Below, piece after piece: positions 44,901-56,400 of a DNA stretch of 64,000 bases (its first letter is position 1; every line of letters starts with the position of its first letter). The position numbers and the translations under genes were made by a program. Source of the DNA: Typha latifolia (Eukaryota; Streptophyta; Magnoliopsida; Poales; Typhaceae); the NCBI GenBank assembly GCA_019914945.1, contig CM034099.1, positions 6,200,001 through 6,264,000 of the forward strand, written 5' to 3'. The notes under the pieces are model-generated. The model searched no databases. It was given only the letters and a program-made list of their open reading frames with translations, and was not told the DNA's origin.

Positions 44901-47900
44901 ATTTTGGTAGATATGGTAAGGAAAAAAAGGAAGAGAATTTTGATACTTTGGGAGGAAATTTTAAAATTCGAACTTTGGGATAGGCTATGGCAGAGAGGAA
45001 GATTAATCTAGGTAATGATGGACTATTAGATGATGCACAAACACTCCAAGTTTGGTCAGATCTTGTTTCGCAATTTCGGAATGATGACTAATTCTTCTTG
45101 TTCCTCCACAACGACGATCTCCTCATGCAATGATGATCTGACATTCGTTATGCAAGTGTTGAATGAAGGACAAGTGTAGAGAGGTATAGAATCTAGAAGG
45201 CGAGCCATCTATACATGGTGGAACTGGTGATAAAGGTTGGGGAAGATGGGTAGCATGGGAAAATTAATGGGCAATGGAGACAGAAAATATGGTTTAGAGA
45301 AAATTTGAATCCTAAAAAACCATTGCTCTAATACCAAAATGATGTGAAACAACAGGATCGTTAAGATTCTAGAAACGATGATGGTGAAAGGAAGAGAAAA
45401 AGAATGGGGTTTCACACCTCTATTCTCAACTAGGGTTTCATACCAAAACTTTCATTGGAGATCTCAAAAAAAAAATTCATTTTTTCATTAACCTTGATTG
45501 AGTAAAAAATTAGCCAATATATAGATCTTACAAATGACAATAAGCAAATAACATCCTAAGCGAAAAAGCAAATATAACCCTAAACACCATAAATAGCAAA
45601 TGTATAATAAAGATAATTGACTTAAGACTAATGGCAATCGAGCTCACAAAATGAGACCAATTTATCATTATTTTGAGCCAAGCCAAGTCAACTCACTCAA
45701 GCTCAACTTGTGAGTACCTATGGCCTTTATGCACATAGTTGACAACCCCGTATACTAAACATCACGATGGTGATGTATAATCAGTAGTTTTGTAAGTAGC
45801 TCTCCTTAATACTCATGCAAATAAATAATATTTTTGCATAAAAGATTGCAGGATAAGAGATCAGAAAGTTTCCATATGGCAATCTTGCACAGACACCTGA
45901 TTCCCAAAGAGAAGGCATCACAACGTAGTTTAGAAAAGAATACAGTCGCATGTAATATCAAGATTAGATCGAGTTTGAAATCTAACATTTCTATAGATGG
46001 AAAAAGTATGAAAGTGTAATATCCTGTGTTTGGAAAAAAAAGTAGTAACATTAGTTTATCAGAAACTCATGCCAGTAAGCAAATGTAAATAAGAACTCTA
46101 CATCTAATCTGCAAATAAAGCCATACTCTTGTCTCCCCAAGATATGGCATTGGCGTTCCGCCATATCCTTGTCCCTGAGAAGATTTAGATGAATCAATTG
46201 CATTAGAATCACCATTTGCACGAGCAGCTGCACTCGCGCGAGCTTCCCATGCTTGCAGAGTTCCAAATTCAGGAACAGTTAAATCCTTAACTCTTGCCAG
46301 TTGTAATGCCAGTGGCTTTAGTTGCTCCTGCACACATATGATATTGAAGAGAAATAACAAAATACTAAATTAGAAATAATCCATTAAGTATTTTAGCAAG
46401 TTCTGTGACTTCTGTTGAGGATTCTGTTAATCTATAACAATGGTCATTTCATGAAGTTTGAAGATGGAGATATTTCCAAGGATATGCAATGTCATACCCA
46501 GTAATTGCATGGATACATTAATGTGTCGGCACTTCTCTCAAAAGGCCATTCTGACTCCTCTTCAAGACCTATTGATTCTCTCAATCACCCTTCCTTTGTA
46601 TGCAACACTGGATCCTTTGGAGGATTTCCCTTCCAAGGGAAATATAGAAAGGCTAGGACAACTTTATAGCACTTTCTTTTATGGAGGCTTCTTTGAAAAC
46701 AAGGAACAACAGAGTTTTGGTTGCATGCCAACTAGCTTTAAAGTGGTCCTCTTAGATGTCCGGAGACAGTGGAGATGATTCTTTTTCTCCCTCTCAGACA
46801 GAATTTAATACTAGGTTCCTGGAATTCATAATATCTTTTTTTCTTTGTTTTAATTTCTCTCTTTGTATTTATTTATCTTTACTTTATTTTATTTTATATT
46901 TTCTCTTCTAACTAGGCCTAGCCCCAATCATTCAAAAAAGACAGAAAGGAAGAAAATGTTGGTACTCTAGGATTGCATGTGGACCATCAGGGACAATAGT
47001 CACAATACATATATAAGAATTTAATTTGGAGGTTTTTCCCAAGTGGACAAAATTTAGGTAACCATGTTTAGTTAAGAGTTAAGACAATCTCTGCATCATG
47101 CATGTTACTTCCTTATGATCTTCAGGGCCAAAAGTTTATCCAGGATGTTCCACAAAATAGAAAAGCACTTCAGAGTTCACCTCTATCTTCTGAAGCATGT
47201 CCTTCAACTTTTCACGCCTTCGCTTTCTTGCATTATCATCACCATCTCCCATTTCCTCAGCAGCAAGCTTGTCACTCTCCGCAACAAGTTCACCATTGCA
47301 ATTCTCGCAATGAAAGTACTCATCAGTGAGGCTTACAAGTTGCAATGCATCAAATGCTGAATATCTGAAAGTTGGCATTTATAAACGTCAACAGCCTGTT
47401 AAAGAGTATAAAGCTTGTGTCTGTCATCTGAAAGAGTTTTCAATTACTTTATTACCTTCTCCCACAATTAGGACATATGTATTCTTGGATTGTATTCCTG
47501 CTATCCAACTCATCCTTCAACTTTTTCTTCACTCTATGCATTCGATATCTTACAACATCATGGATCTATATCATAGAAACGAAAGGAAAAACGTCAGTAT
47601 CATGGTTAAGTAAAAAAAACCTGAAGGAAAAGCTAAAGTTGATACTTCTAACCATCGTACAGTAAGGGTTTCATTGTTAACCGATACAGCAATTTAAGCA
47701 TTATGCAACCCTACAGTGTGCAACAAGTCTAAATGGATTCAACATTTACACAAAGGGCAATTTATCCAGGCTCAGCAACATATCAAAGTTCTACTTTTTT
47801 CAAGTAAAAATAAAAATGAAAACAATTAAGGGAAAAGAAATAGCAAGTAACAAATAACTCCTCGTTATCTACCATATAATCCATCTAACACACTTAAACC

Positions 47901-50597
47901 TCTTTGGTTGTTGTACATACCCCTCCTCCTCCAAAGGGAAAAGGAGAGACAATAGAGAAAAAGAATTCATGTATGTCCAAATCAAAAGTCTGGATTGAAC
48001 CGCTTTTCTAGGCAGTAGGTTGTTTAGAAAAATACTGTTCACGCTTTTGTTCAATTTAAGAAATAGAAGAAAAATAAAAAGGAACTTCACAGAAAGCTAA
48101 TGAAATAATGCACTAAAAGTGGGAACTGAATTAAGGCTGAACCTATATATTTTCAGTCAGTTATGTGATTAATATCTGAACAGCATTTACTACAGATTGG
48201 ATTATCTTTACCGTGGAAGCTAACCCAGATTCCACATATGTTGGACTTGGCCATTTTTTAAAATAAGGAAACAAGTGATTCACAACGAAACCTTTCCTGC
48301 ATCTACATAAATAATCTACCACTATGGTCAAAATATGATTCTTAGAAAACAACAAAAACACTTGACCAGGCACATAAAAAAAGCTCCATAAATCAGTACA
48401 TGGCATTACACTAGCAAAACATTCAGAGAAAATGCAAATATAACAAAATTGCTTCTTTTATTTATCTGGCATCTAGTATATTAATACACAGGTAATAAAA
48501 CATGATAATCACACAGATTTCATCATCATAATCATGTCATGTCATTCCACATACAATGGTAACAGAAAACCAGAAAACAACAAGCTAGTGTGAGAAATTT
48601 CGTGTGATATTATTAAATTCCAAAGCTACCCAACATGAAGACTACAAGCTCAAGTATCAAAGAGTTAAACACCAAATTGTAACAGGAAAGTAACAAAGTA
48701 AACAGCAGACTGCCAAGAACATCACTAAAACCACTAGGCAAAATAATAATCTTCAGTTAGGCATCAAATCCTCGAACATGATGTCAATTGAAGGAGAATA
48801 TGAGAAGCAATCAACAGGCTTGATATTGTAAGAATACCACAGAGAGTATCATCGTCCATCTTGGCACTAAAAACCAAAGACTTAACAAGGAGGAATGCAC
48901 ATATATTAACAGCATGAGCATTAAGAAAGGATAAGATAGAACTAAACAGGAATGACAAAACAAAAGAAATCTATATGTTCCAAATATTCAATACTAGGAA
49001 ATCGTCAACACAAACGGGCCTTTGTTCCAAGAAACATAATGATTGTTACAGAAATTAGACCATCAGGAACATAGTAGTGCAAAATTATATCTCATACTTG
49101 GATTTAACTACAAGATTTGTAATTAACCAGTGGGATGAAGAGAGAGAATCTGATTATCTAACTTATCATAAATGAGAAGAAAATTTAAGATGGTGATATT
49201 CATCAGATAAGAAAACAATATCCACAGAGTAATTTTCCTAGAATAAGAACAGTACCCAACAAAAGAGATGTCCGAATTGGGAGTGCCAGTAAAGGATAGA
49301 ACAGGGATATTAGAAATATTTTGCCTTGTGGAAAGTTTATTCTTCTCTGCAAATTTCACCACCCAAAGATTTATCTATCCACATGAATAGAAAGAAGTAC
49401 CATAAATGTCTACAACATGTAACCTGTGCATAGTCCAAGCAGCAATAAGAATGTGTATGCATTTTTATCTTCTCTTCGCCTTCCTTAACTACTTGACCAT
49501 CACCAGTGGCGGCAACTGCAGCACTGAAAATTTTTGCTCCTTTAGCTGACTGCAATAAAATATCAATTAGATGCACTAAGTCAACAAAAAAAAGGGGGAA
49601 ATTTAATCTCCATATATACAAAGAAAGAAAAATGAAGAATATCAATTTAATTGATGAGAACAAATATGAAGTAGACCAACTTATCATATAGAATATGAAA
49701 TCGCAGATCAGTCCTAGATTGCGCTAAAGGAACAAAATATGAGTTCACAGAAAACATGGAAAATTTGCCATATTGTTTTTTGATCATTACTATTGGAGCC
49801 AGAAAAGTGATATTTTTAATATAATTACTAAACTTTTTCCCTTAAGAATACTTTGTGAACGTTCCGCCATACAGATGACCGCCTTACCCTTCTTCTAACA
49901 CCTTCTCATGGCAAAAGCTTTCGCTGACTGTTCTTTATGCTTTCTCAAATTACTAGTATATATCTATAAAACATATGCAGCTATCCTCCACGTAAGTTGG
50001 ATTAAGACCTCTCGTTTTTATAATTATAGCATATCTGCTTACCACCTAAAGAAGTTGCTATATTATGGCTTAATTATTACCTAGTGTGGACAGCCGGACA
50101 CCAGTCCCAGATCATCAATTAGACACAATCACAGGCCACCTCATGACACTTTGATAAAGTGACAAGTCATTTCGCCTAAATACAGGATTGTGATGTTCTT
50201 ATTTGAGGTCAATGAATATTTTGATATTTTGAGATTGCCTACGTTCCTTATTTCGTTGGTTGATTCCAACATCCGGTTGGTGGAATCCACAGGTTTGTTA
50301 CTTTGTACTATCTGATAAATCTGAAATAATAACAGTGAGTGAAAAAAATTCTTCATTCCGCAGCAAAGATAGAGCAGATAAGCACATATTTTGAACTAAA
50401 GAATGGCGTACATGTGAATCATATCAATTTGATGAACATAATGCTAACCTCTTTCCGATGATCTCTTGTAACTAACTTCTCCTCTTCAAAAAATCGTAAA
50501 ATACGACGAAGTTGTTTGGAGTGCAGCTTTAAGGACTTAGCCAAATCTTCCTCTCTGACCCATTGTCGCCTGATGGAGAAAAATACTATGGACGTAT

Positions 50598-50639
<42 letters not shown>

Positions 50640-51081
50640 AAAAGTCTAACTTGCCTTATAGGATTAATCCACCATTACAGAAGGTTAAAATCATGACAGA
50701 GCACTATTAACAACCAAAATAATCTTTACTGCAATTAAAGGATGAACCTAGTGAGAGCATCGAGGACCACGACGGCCATCCCTCTATTGTCGCCCCTCCC
50801 GGTCTTGGGCTGGTTATCTCCCTTCATGGTGATATCATCGTAGAACGCCCGGGCGACGAGCCTCACCAATCTAATCCAATCACAACAACAACAACAAAAA
50901 TGAACGAATGAATAAGCAACTTCCAGTGCCGATCCTATCGTTCTTGCACCAGATCGTATTCGAATCGGTTGCAAAAGTAAGTACAAGAACGGGGTTGCGA
51001 AGAAGACCAAGTAGAAACCCTAATCTTTGGAGGGGCAGGGGGTGGATCGAAATAGCACCTATTGAAGGGCTCCAAGCTCAT
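41905..51081 (-). CDS. Transcription initiation factor IIE subunit alpha, 475 aa (10 exons)
   Basis: TFIIE alpha recruits and regulates TFIIH in the RNA polymerase II preinitiation complex (nucleus). Exons: 51059-51081 (MSLEPFNR), 50748-50870, 50449-50569, 49424-49549, 47456-47565, 47181-47364, 46127-46327, 43078-43302, 42746-42965 and 41905-41999. The total is 1428 nt, all in frame. The N-terminal winged-helix region reads RLVRLVARAFYDDI, then WVREEDLAKSLKLHSKQLRR. The zinc finger is Cys162, Cys165, Cys187 and Cys190 (CPNC then CENC, spacing 2-21-2), the same spacing as the human protein. The C-terminal half is acidic and charged, ending DDEDDIDWEEG, the expected acidic tail. Length is close to Arabidopsis TFIIE alpha (about 479 aa). 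Intron 8 (42966-43077) has a GC donor. A TRIM-like retroelement occupies part of the 2.8-kb intron between exons 7 and 8. Confidence 0.96.
43704..43996 (-). repeat. 3' LTR of the TRIM-like element
   Basis: 293-bp direct repeat partner of 45340-45632, with shared words such as aaaggaagagaaaaagaatg and atagcaaatgtataataaa. Confidence 0.75.
45340..45632 (-). repeat. 5' LTR of the TRIM-like element
   Basis: 293-bp direct repeat partner of 43704-43996. The primer-binding-site-like sequence lies just inside it at 45325-45336. Confidence 0.75.
50599..50637. repeat. (AT)n microsatellite in a TFIIE alpha intron
   Basis: About 39 bp of uninterrupted AT repeat between exons 2 and 3. Confidence 0.9.
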
Positions 51082-52294
51082 GGTGGAGGAATAGTTTTAT
51101 AGATCGGAGAACTGAGGAAGGCGGCGCCGCCGGCGATTTGGAAATGGGGGCGGAGAAGAGAAGCCTCTCCGCTACTTTGCAAAGCCGCATCAAATCCGGG
51201 TACTACTAATACCCGATAGCTAATCGAGTCCGGATATAGATCCGTTGAGCATAATTCGGATAAAGTTCATTATCGGAGATATCGATAACATTAATTTATG
51301 AGTTTGATTCTCCCTGCAGATATTAAGAGGTTGGCTCTTCATCTAGTTTACTATTAGGCAATTAGCTTGTAGACTTACAATATATACCAAAAAAAAAAAT
51401 TTGGGCCCTGTGAGGGTGTGACCTACTGTGGTGATTAAAAGTTGTATAATATTCGACTTGACAATTTATCCAAAAATTAAATTAATGTTGTTTTAATAAA
51501 AAAAATTTAATGATAGGTTTAATATTCAACTATTTTAGCGCTTTTAAAAAATAGTTAAAGTATAATGAATACAGATGCCAGCCCTAACAGAGCAGTCTGC
51601 TAGGGTTGGGTTTTCTTCCCCTCTTTCACCGAGAATTTTTCTCGTTGTCGGCGTCCTTCTCATTCTCTCATATTTCTCCCTTCTCTTTCCCTTTCTTTCT
51701 AGTCCCTCCTTTCCTTCTTTTTTTCTTCTTCCTCCTCCCTTCTCTTTTCTCTATTTCTTTACCCTTTTTTTTTTCTTTTTCTTTCTCCCTCACCTCCTTG
51801 TTTTGCTTGGCACCTCCTTATTTTGCTTGGCCTAGGTCGCTGTTGTCACGGCTGCTGCAACCATGGCCATCTAAGTCACGATCCCCTTTCTTTCCCCTTT
51901 GTCTTATCATGTTGCCCCTAGACGGTGATTCCTCTTTGTTAACTCCACCTCCTCCTAAAAGTTTGCTTAGCCATCTCCTCTCAATTCGTCACTATTCGTT
52001 GTTGTGGCCTCTGCTACCATCTACTACAGCCTTTCTCTTTTCTCACCAACGAGAGTGACAACCACGGTTGAAGAACACCACTTCACATAGTTTCCTTGTT
52101 GATAATTATTTTATCTTTTAGCAAGTTGTAGTTACAATGCTTTAGAATTCATTCAAGATCAAAAAGAAGCTCAAGCTAACTTATTTGCTATGATTGAATG
52201 TGTTGAGTGTGTCTTATTCAGATCTTGTATACCTTTAGGGTTTGATGCTTGTTTTTCTTGTATGCCCTTAGGGCTTACATCCTATATTTTATCT

Positions 52295-52975
52295 AATTAG
52301 TTTTATAATATTTGGACGTTAAATGATTTTTTTCTAAATATTTTTTAAAAATTGTGCCAAATTAAAATTTTATAGTTTAAGTACGAAAACTGTGATCTAT
52401 AGTATTTTTTTCTTCTTTTCTATATTGTTGATTCTTTTCGTTCTTCATCTTTATCTTCATATTCATCTCCTATCTCTTAATCATTTTTTTACTTTACAAG
52501 TTTCTTTAATTACTCTTTTTAAATTAATACAATAAAAGGTTAATCAGAGATAATGGTGATGTAATTAGGATAAGTTTAATAAACAAAAAATCTTTAATCA
52601 ATGTTTTAAATGAGAACTTAATCTATGTTGCAAATAAATTATAGTGTATACTTAAAATATTATAAATTACAGTTAGAATTTTGTACTTAAACTAGAAATT
52701 ATTCGTTTCATTATAGATAGATTTCTAATCTTAAAAAACTCTGAATGCAAAAATTATAGATCATGATGTAACCAATTTTATTCACTTTATTTAATAATAT
52801 TTAGATGTCAGATAATTATTTTATAATTTTTTAAAAAAATTGTGCTAAACTAAATTTTATTATTTAAGTAAGAAAATTATGTGACCTTTATCATTTTATT
52901 TTTCTTTCTTATTCCTTTCCTCCTTTATTATTGCTTATTGTTCATTTTTTTTCTTCTTAATTCACTTTTTTACTC
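52295..52975. repeat. Pair of diverged direct repeats, about 200 bp each
   Basis: Left copy 52295-52500, right copy 52785-52975. Both run through taataatattt(g)ga-like, aaaattgtgc(c/t)aaa, tttaagta.gaaaa and a cttctta/cttaat-rich tail in the same order. They may be worn LTRs or a local duplication; no primer-binding site was seen between them. Confidence 0.5.
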
Positions 52976-53091
52976 ACCGCTACAGTAAAACACACCTATT
53001 TTAGTATTAAATTTGGGGTGCAGGTACATTTCGGTAAATAAAGTTGGAAAGAGGGCTAATTTGGTCAAAAACTCCACCAAAACAGGTTTCT

Positions 53092-53097
53092 CACGTG
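53092..53097. promoter_or_regulatory. G-box CACGTG upstream of the HAT-repeat gene
   Basis: Palindromic CACGTG about 335 bp before the start codon. G-boxes are bound by bZIP and bHLH factors and are common in promoters of light-responsive plastid genes. Function here is inference. Confidence 0.45.
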
Positions 53098-53382
53098 CCA
53101 TGCACGTCCTACCGGTGTATTTACACCCCTAGATAAGACCGCTTAACCGTTAATACCCGCAACATTTGTCGACGTGGAGTGTTGTGCACCACACTCTCTC
53201 TAATCATCGTTTGCTTCAATCCTTAATGACCATTATACCCTTGCTTAAGAAGATAATTCGGACTCTTTTTACGAATCCGGCTTCTAATAGATAATCAAAT
53301 GAGGGCTTATTGGTAATTGCAGCTTCACCGCATCACAAAAGCGCGCTTCGTTAATTCCGTTTCATCCACTGGAAGCCACTAC

Positions 53383-53419
<37 letters not shown>

Positions 53420-53430
53420 GCAGTGGAGCG

Positions 53431-56400
53431 ATGCAGCTCTTCTCCTCCCCCAAATCCCAATTCCCTCCCCTCTTCCCTTCTCCCTCTCCAAACCCTAATC
53501 CTAACCCTAGAGCTCTCTCCTCCAAGCTCCCGGTCCGATCCTTCTCCTCTCTCCCCCTCCTCAAGACCCCTCCCTCTTCCTCCCCCAAGTCTTCTTCTTC
53601 GCCATCGCCTGTCCCGGAGCAGCTGCTGTGCTCCGAATCCGACGTCGAAGAAGACGAGGTAGAAGAAGTAGAAGAATACCGAGGAGGAGAAGAGAAAGGT
53701 TTGGAGCCAGTTCTTGCGGTGCGGCGGCCGGTGAAGGAGGTCTCGCAGGGGGAGGCGATCGATTCGGTGACGGACTCATATGGGAAGGAGGAAGGAAGTG
53801 AGAGGTCTTCGAATTCTTCAAAGATTGACGAGGGGCTCTCCGAATTCGCCAAGAGGATGCCGATATTTGAGCCGGAGAGGATTAGTGGAGCTGCGGAGGA
53901 GAGGCCGCTTCCCATAAACTTGGAGCTAGGATTGTATCGGGCAAAGGTTTTGACCAGGAATTTTGAATTCAAAGAAGCTGAGAAGATTCTTCTTAAGGTA
54001 TCGTGCACAATTTTCTTTTTATTTTTTGTTTTTGGTGGCGGTGGAATTTGTTCTATAACTTTTTTGGGGGTCAACTGAGAACAGAATTTGATTTTTACTG
54101 ATTAAAATGATTTTAGAATGTGCGACAGATAACTGTTTGCCGAACTTAAATTGATGAGGAGATGAGATTCAGTTGCTTCAGTGATATAAATTATAAGTCA
54201 CATTATGGAAAGTTATTCTTTTTCCAAACTAACATGGACATAATCGGTGCATTTGCATGATATGATCACCATAGGAAAATTAGATTTCTGATGCAACAGA
54301 CGTTTTTTATGGACATGTTTATGGACTAATAGTTCTGCCCTTAATCAGAACTGTATTTGTGGGCTTTGCGAGTTTCCGTGAAATTTTTTTTTCCTGATAA
54401 AACTCAGATGATAGTGAATATGTCTATGTTACAATGGGAAATAGACAATTATGTCAACTTATTAGAAAACATTCATTTCGAAAATTCTTGGTGTGTGAAT
54501 GACTTTATAATTGTGTTACCATATTTGTGTAGCAGTGTATCTCATATTGGCCTGAAGATGGACGGGTATATGTCGCCCTTGGGAAGCTTCTCAGTAAGCA
54601 ATCAAAGTATTCTGAAGCTAGATCAGTGTATGAGAGAGGCTGCCAAGCAACCCAAGGAGAAAATTCGTATATTTGGCAGGTTTCCATCCATTTTACAAAA
54701 CTATTTCTTGATAGCATGCTAAGACATTGTGGGCAGTGTCAATGTTATTTGATTAATTGTTGTTTTCAACACAGATAAGTTATTGCAAAGCCTGTAAATA
54801 ATTCATAATCAAGTGTTGAGCACTTTTAAGAGAAGTGTCATTATCGTCTTTATATAATTCTGGCATAAACTCAAGAAAGTAGCACTTTTATGTACTCACT
54901 GTTATATCAGTCATTTCCTTTTGTTAACTTAACTATTATGTGGCTTGCACTTATTTTTTTTTATTTGTCAACTTAATTCTTTAATCTTCCAAAATCTCAA
55001 TGATGAATCACAGATGGTCCTTTCACGATGGCTGCTAAAATCTTGTAATGTTTCACTTTGAGTGATACGTTGGTACCTCTGCACACAAACTCTCAATTCA
55101 ATTGCATCAACATTTTATGAAATGTGATGAACTGCATTTGATCTTTAACTGATTTTTTGAAATCTCTACACCAATTGAATTGTTTTCTACATCTGTATGA
55201 ATAGTGCTGGGCTGTCTTGGAAAATAAGATCGGGAATATTCGAAGGGCAAGAGAACTTTTTGATGCTGCTACTGTAGCTGATAAGAAACATGTTGCAGCT
55301 TGGCATGGATGGGCTGTTCTAGAGATAAAGCAAGGAAACATAAAAAAAGCTAGGAATCTTCTTGCAAAAGGACTTAAATTTTGTGGCGGAAATGAATACA
55401 TATACCAAACACTTGCTTTACTTGAAGCTAAAGCAAATCGTTTTGAGCAGGCAAGGTTCTTGTTCCAGCAAGCAACTAAATGCAACCACAAAAGCTGTGC
55501 AAGTTGGCTTGTGAGTCTCTTTTTACTCTTTTAAGCTCTCATTTCATTAAGGCTGCTTACCTCTAGGCTTTAGGCAAAGAGTTTTGTGGGACCTTGTAAG
55601 TCACATGGAAATTTGTTACAGGCTTGGGCTCAAGTTGAAATGCAGCAAGAGAACAACTTCATAGCTAGGCAGCTTTTTGAGGTGACAATTCTCTCCAGGT
55701 TATTCTTTATTGCCATCTTGCTATCTGAGCTTGGACATTGTTCTTATTTAATTTCTTACATACATATTCAAATTCAAGATAACTATGAATGCCACCTGCT
55801 TTACATTAGGGAGCCAAAGGGAAGAACCTAATAGCTCATGTATGATGTAATCAATGCTAATGGGAAGCAACCTTCAGGAAACTACAATTCAAAAGGAGGA
55901 ACTATGGATGCATAAGCAATTGTGATGGATGACCTAAAAGGATAAGGAGATTGATGTCAATATTTTGATGCAAGTCCAAGGTTGCAAAAGAGAAGCAGTT
56001 CATCCTATAAAATAGCTATCTAAGAAAGTTGTCTTGGTCTCTTTTTTGATTATAAGATGTGAGGCAACAAGAATGATACGTGAAAATAGATTTCATTTTG
56101 AGAAATTATGTGAATGGATAATTTCAATGAGTGGTTGAACCTATAAGAGGTATTAGTTTGATGAAATAAATATTGGACAAATATTCTACTATCTATACAG
56201 TTGCTATATACTTTGTAAAGCATGAGACTAGTAACAGAAATGCTAGATCTCAAACTCTCTTAAGTGGAGGCATAGGAGATATATGTTGGTTGAGTTTATA
56301 TCTATATATTAGCTCTAGAAGATTGGCTGTCACTTAGTGAGTAAAGGAGAATGATTATTAGAGTATGAACTGCCAAACTTGGAAATAAAGCAAAGGTTAA

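Larger units (their letters stand above)
43704..45632 (-). mobile_element. Small non-autonomous LTR element (TRIM-like) in a TFIIE alpha intron
   Basis: Two direct repeats of equal length, 43704-43996 and 45340-45632 (293 bp each, roughly 85-90% alike by eye), flank 1.34 kb without a coding frame of note. Beside the right repeat, at 45325-45336, is the reverse complement of TGGTATTAGAGC, one base off the usual initiator-Met tRNA primer-binding site TGGTATCAGAGC. It lies a few bases from the repeat end, so the element reads on the minus strand. No gag or pol is seen. A clean 5-bp target-site duplication and polypurine tract were not found, and the LTR outer ends do not show a clear TG start, so ends may be off by a few bases. 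Confidence 0.75.
51082..53430. other. Divergent intergenic region between TFIIE alpha and the HAT-repeat gene
   Basis: The two genes point away from each other, so both promoters lie here. Nearest TFIIE alpha (51082-51180) the DNA is GC-rich. 51570-52080 is pyrimidine-rich, with no recognisable protein. A diverged direct repeat pair lies at about 52295-52500 and 52785-52975. Near the right gene a CACGTG G-box is at 53092-53097 and a (GA)n leader tract at about 53389-53415. Confidence 0.55.

Noticed and set aside
51606..52058. 150-codon open frame rich in Phe, Leu, Ser and Pro
   Set aside because: Low-complexity pyrimidine-rich DNA (ttc/ctc runs) with no domain and no splice partners.
53317..53430. 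Upstream in-frame ATG extending the HAT-repeat protein by 38 residues
   Set aside because: The extension is mostly Arg-Glu repeats encoded by a (GA)n microsatellite and would spoil the transit-peptide-like N-terminus. The second ATG (53431) fits the family better.
53379..54074. 231-codon minus-strand open frame opposite exon 1 of the HAT-repeat gene
   Set aside because: A shadow frame rich in Ser and Leu from the GA/CT tract; the plus strand joins correctly to the conserved repeats.
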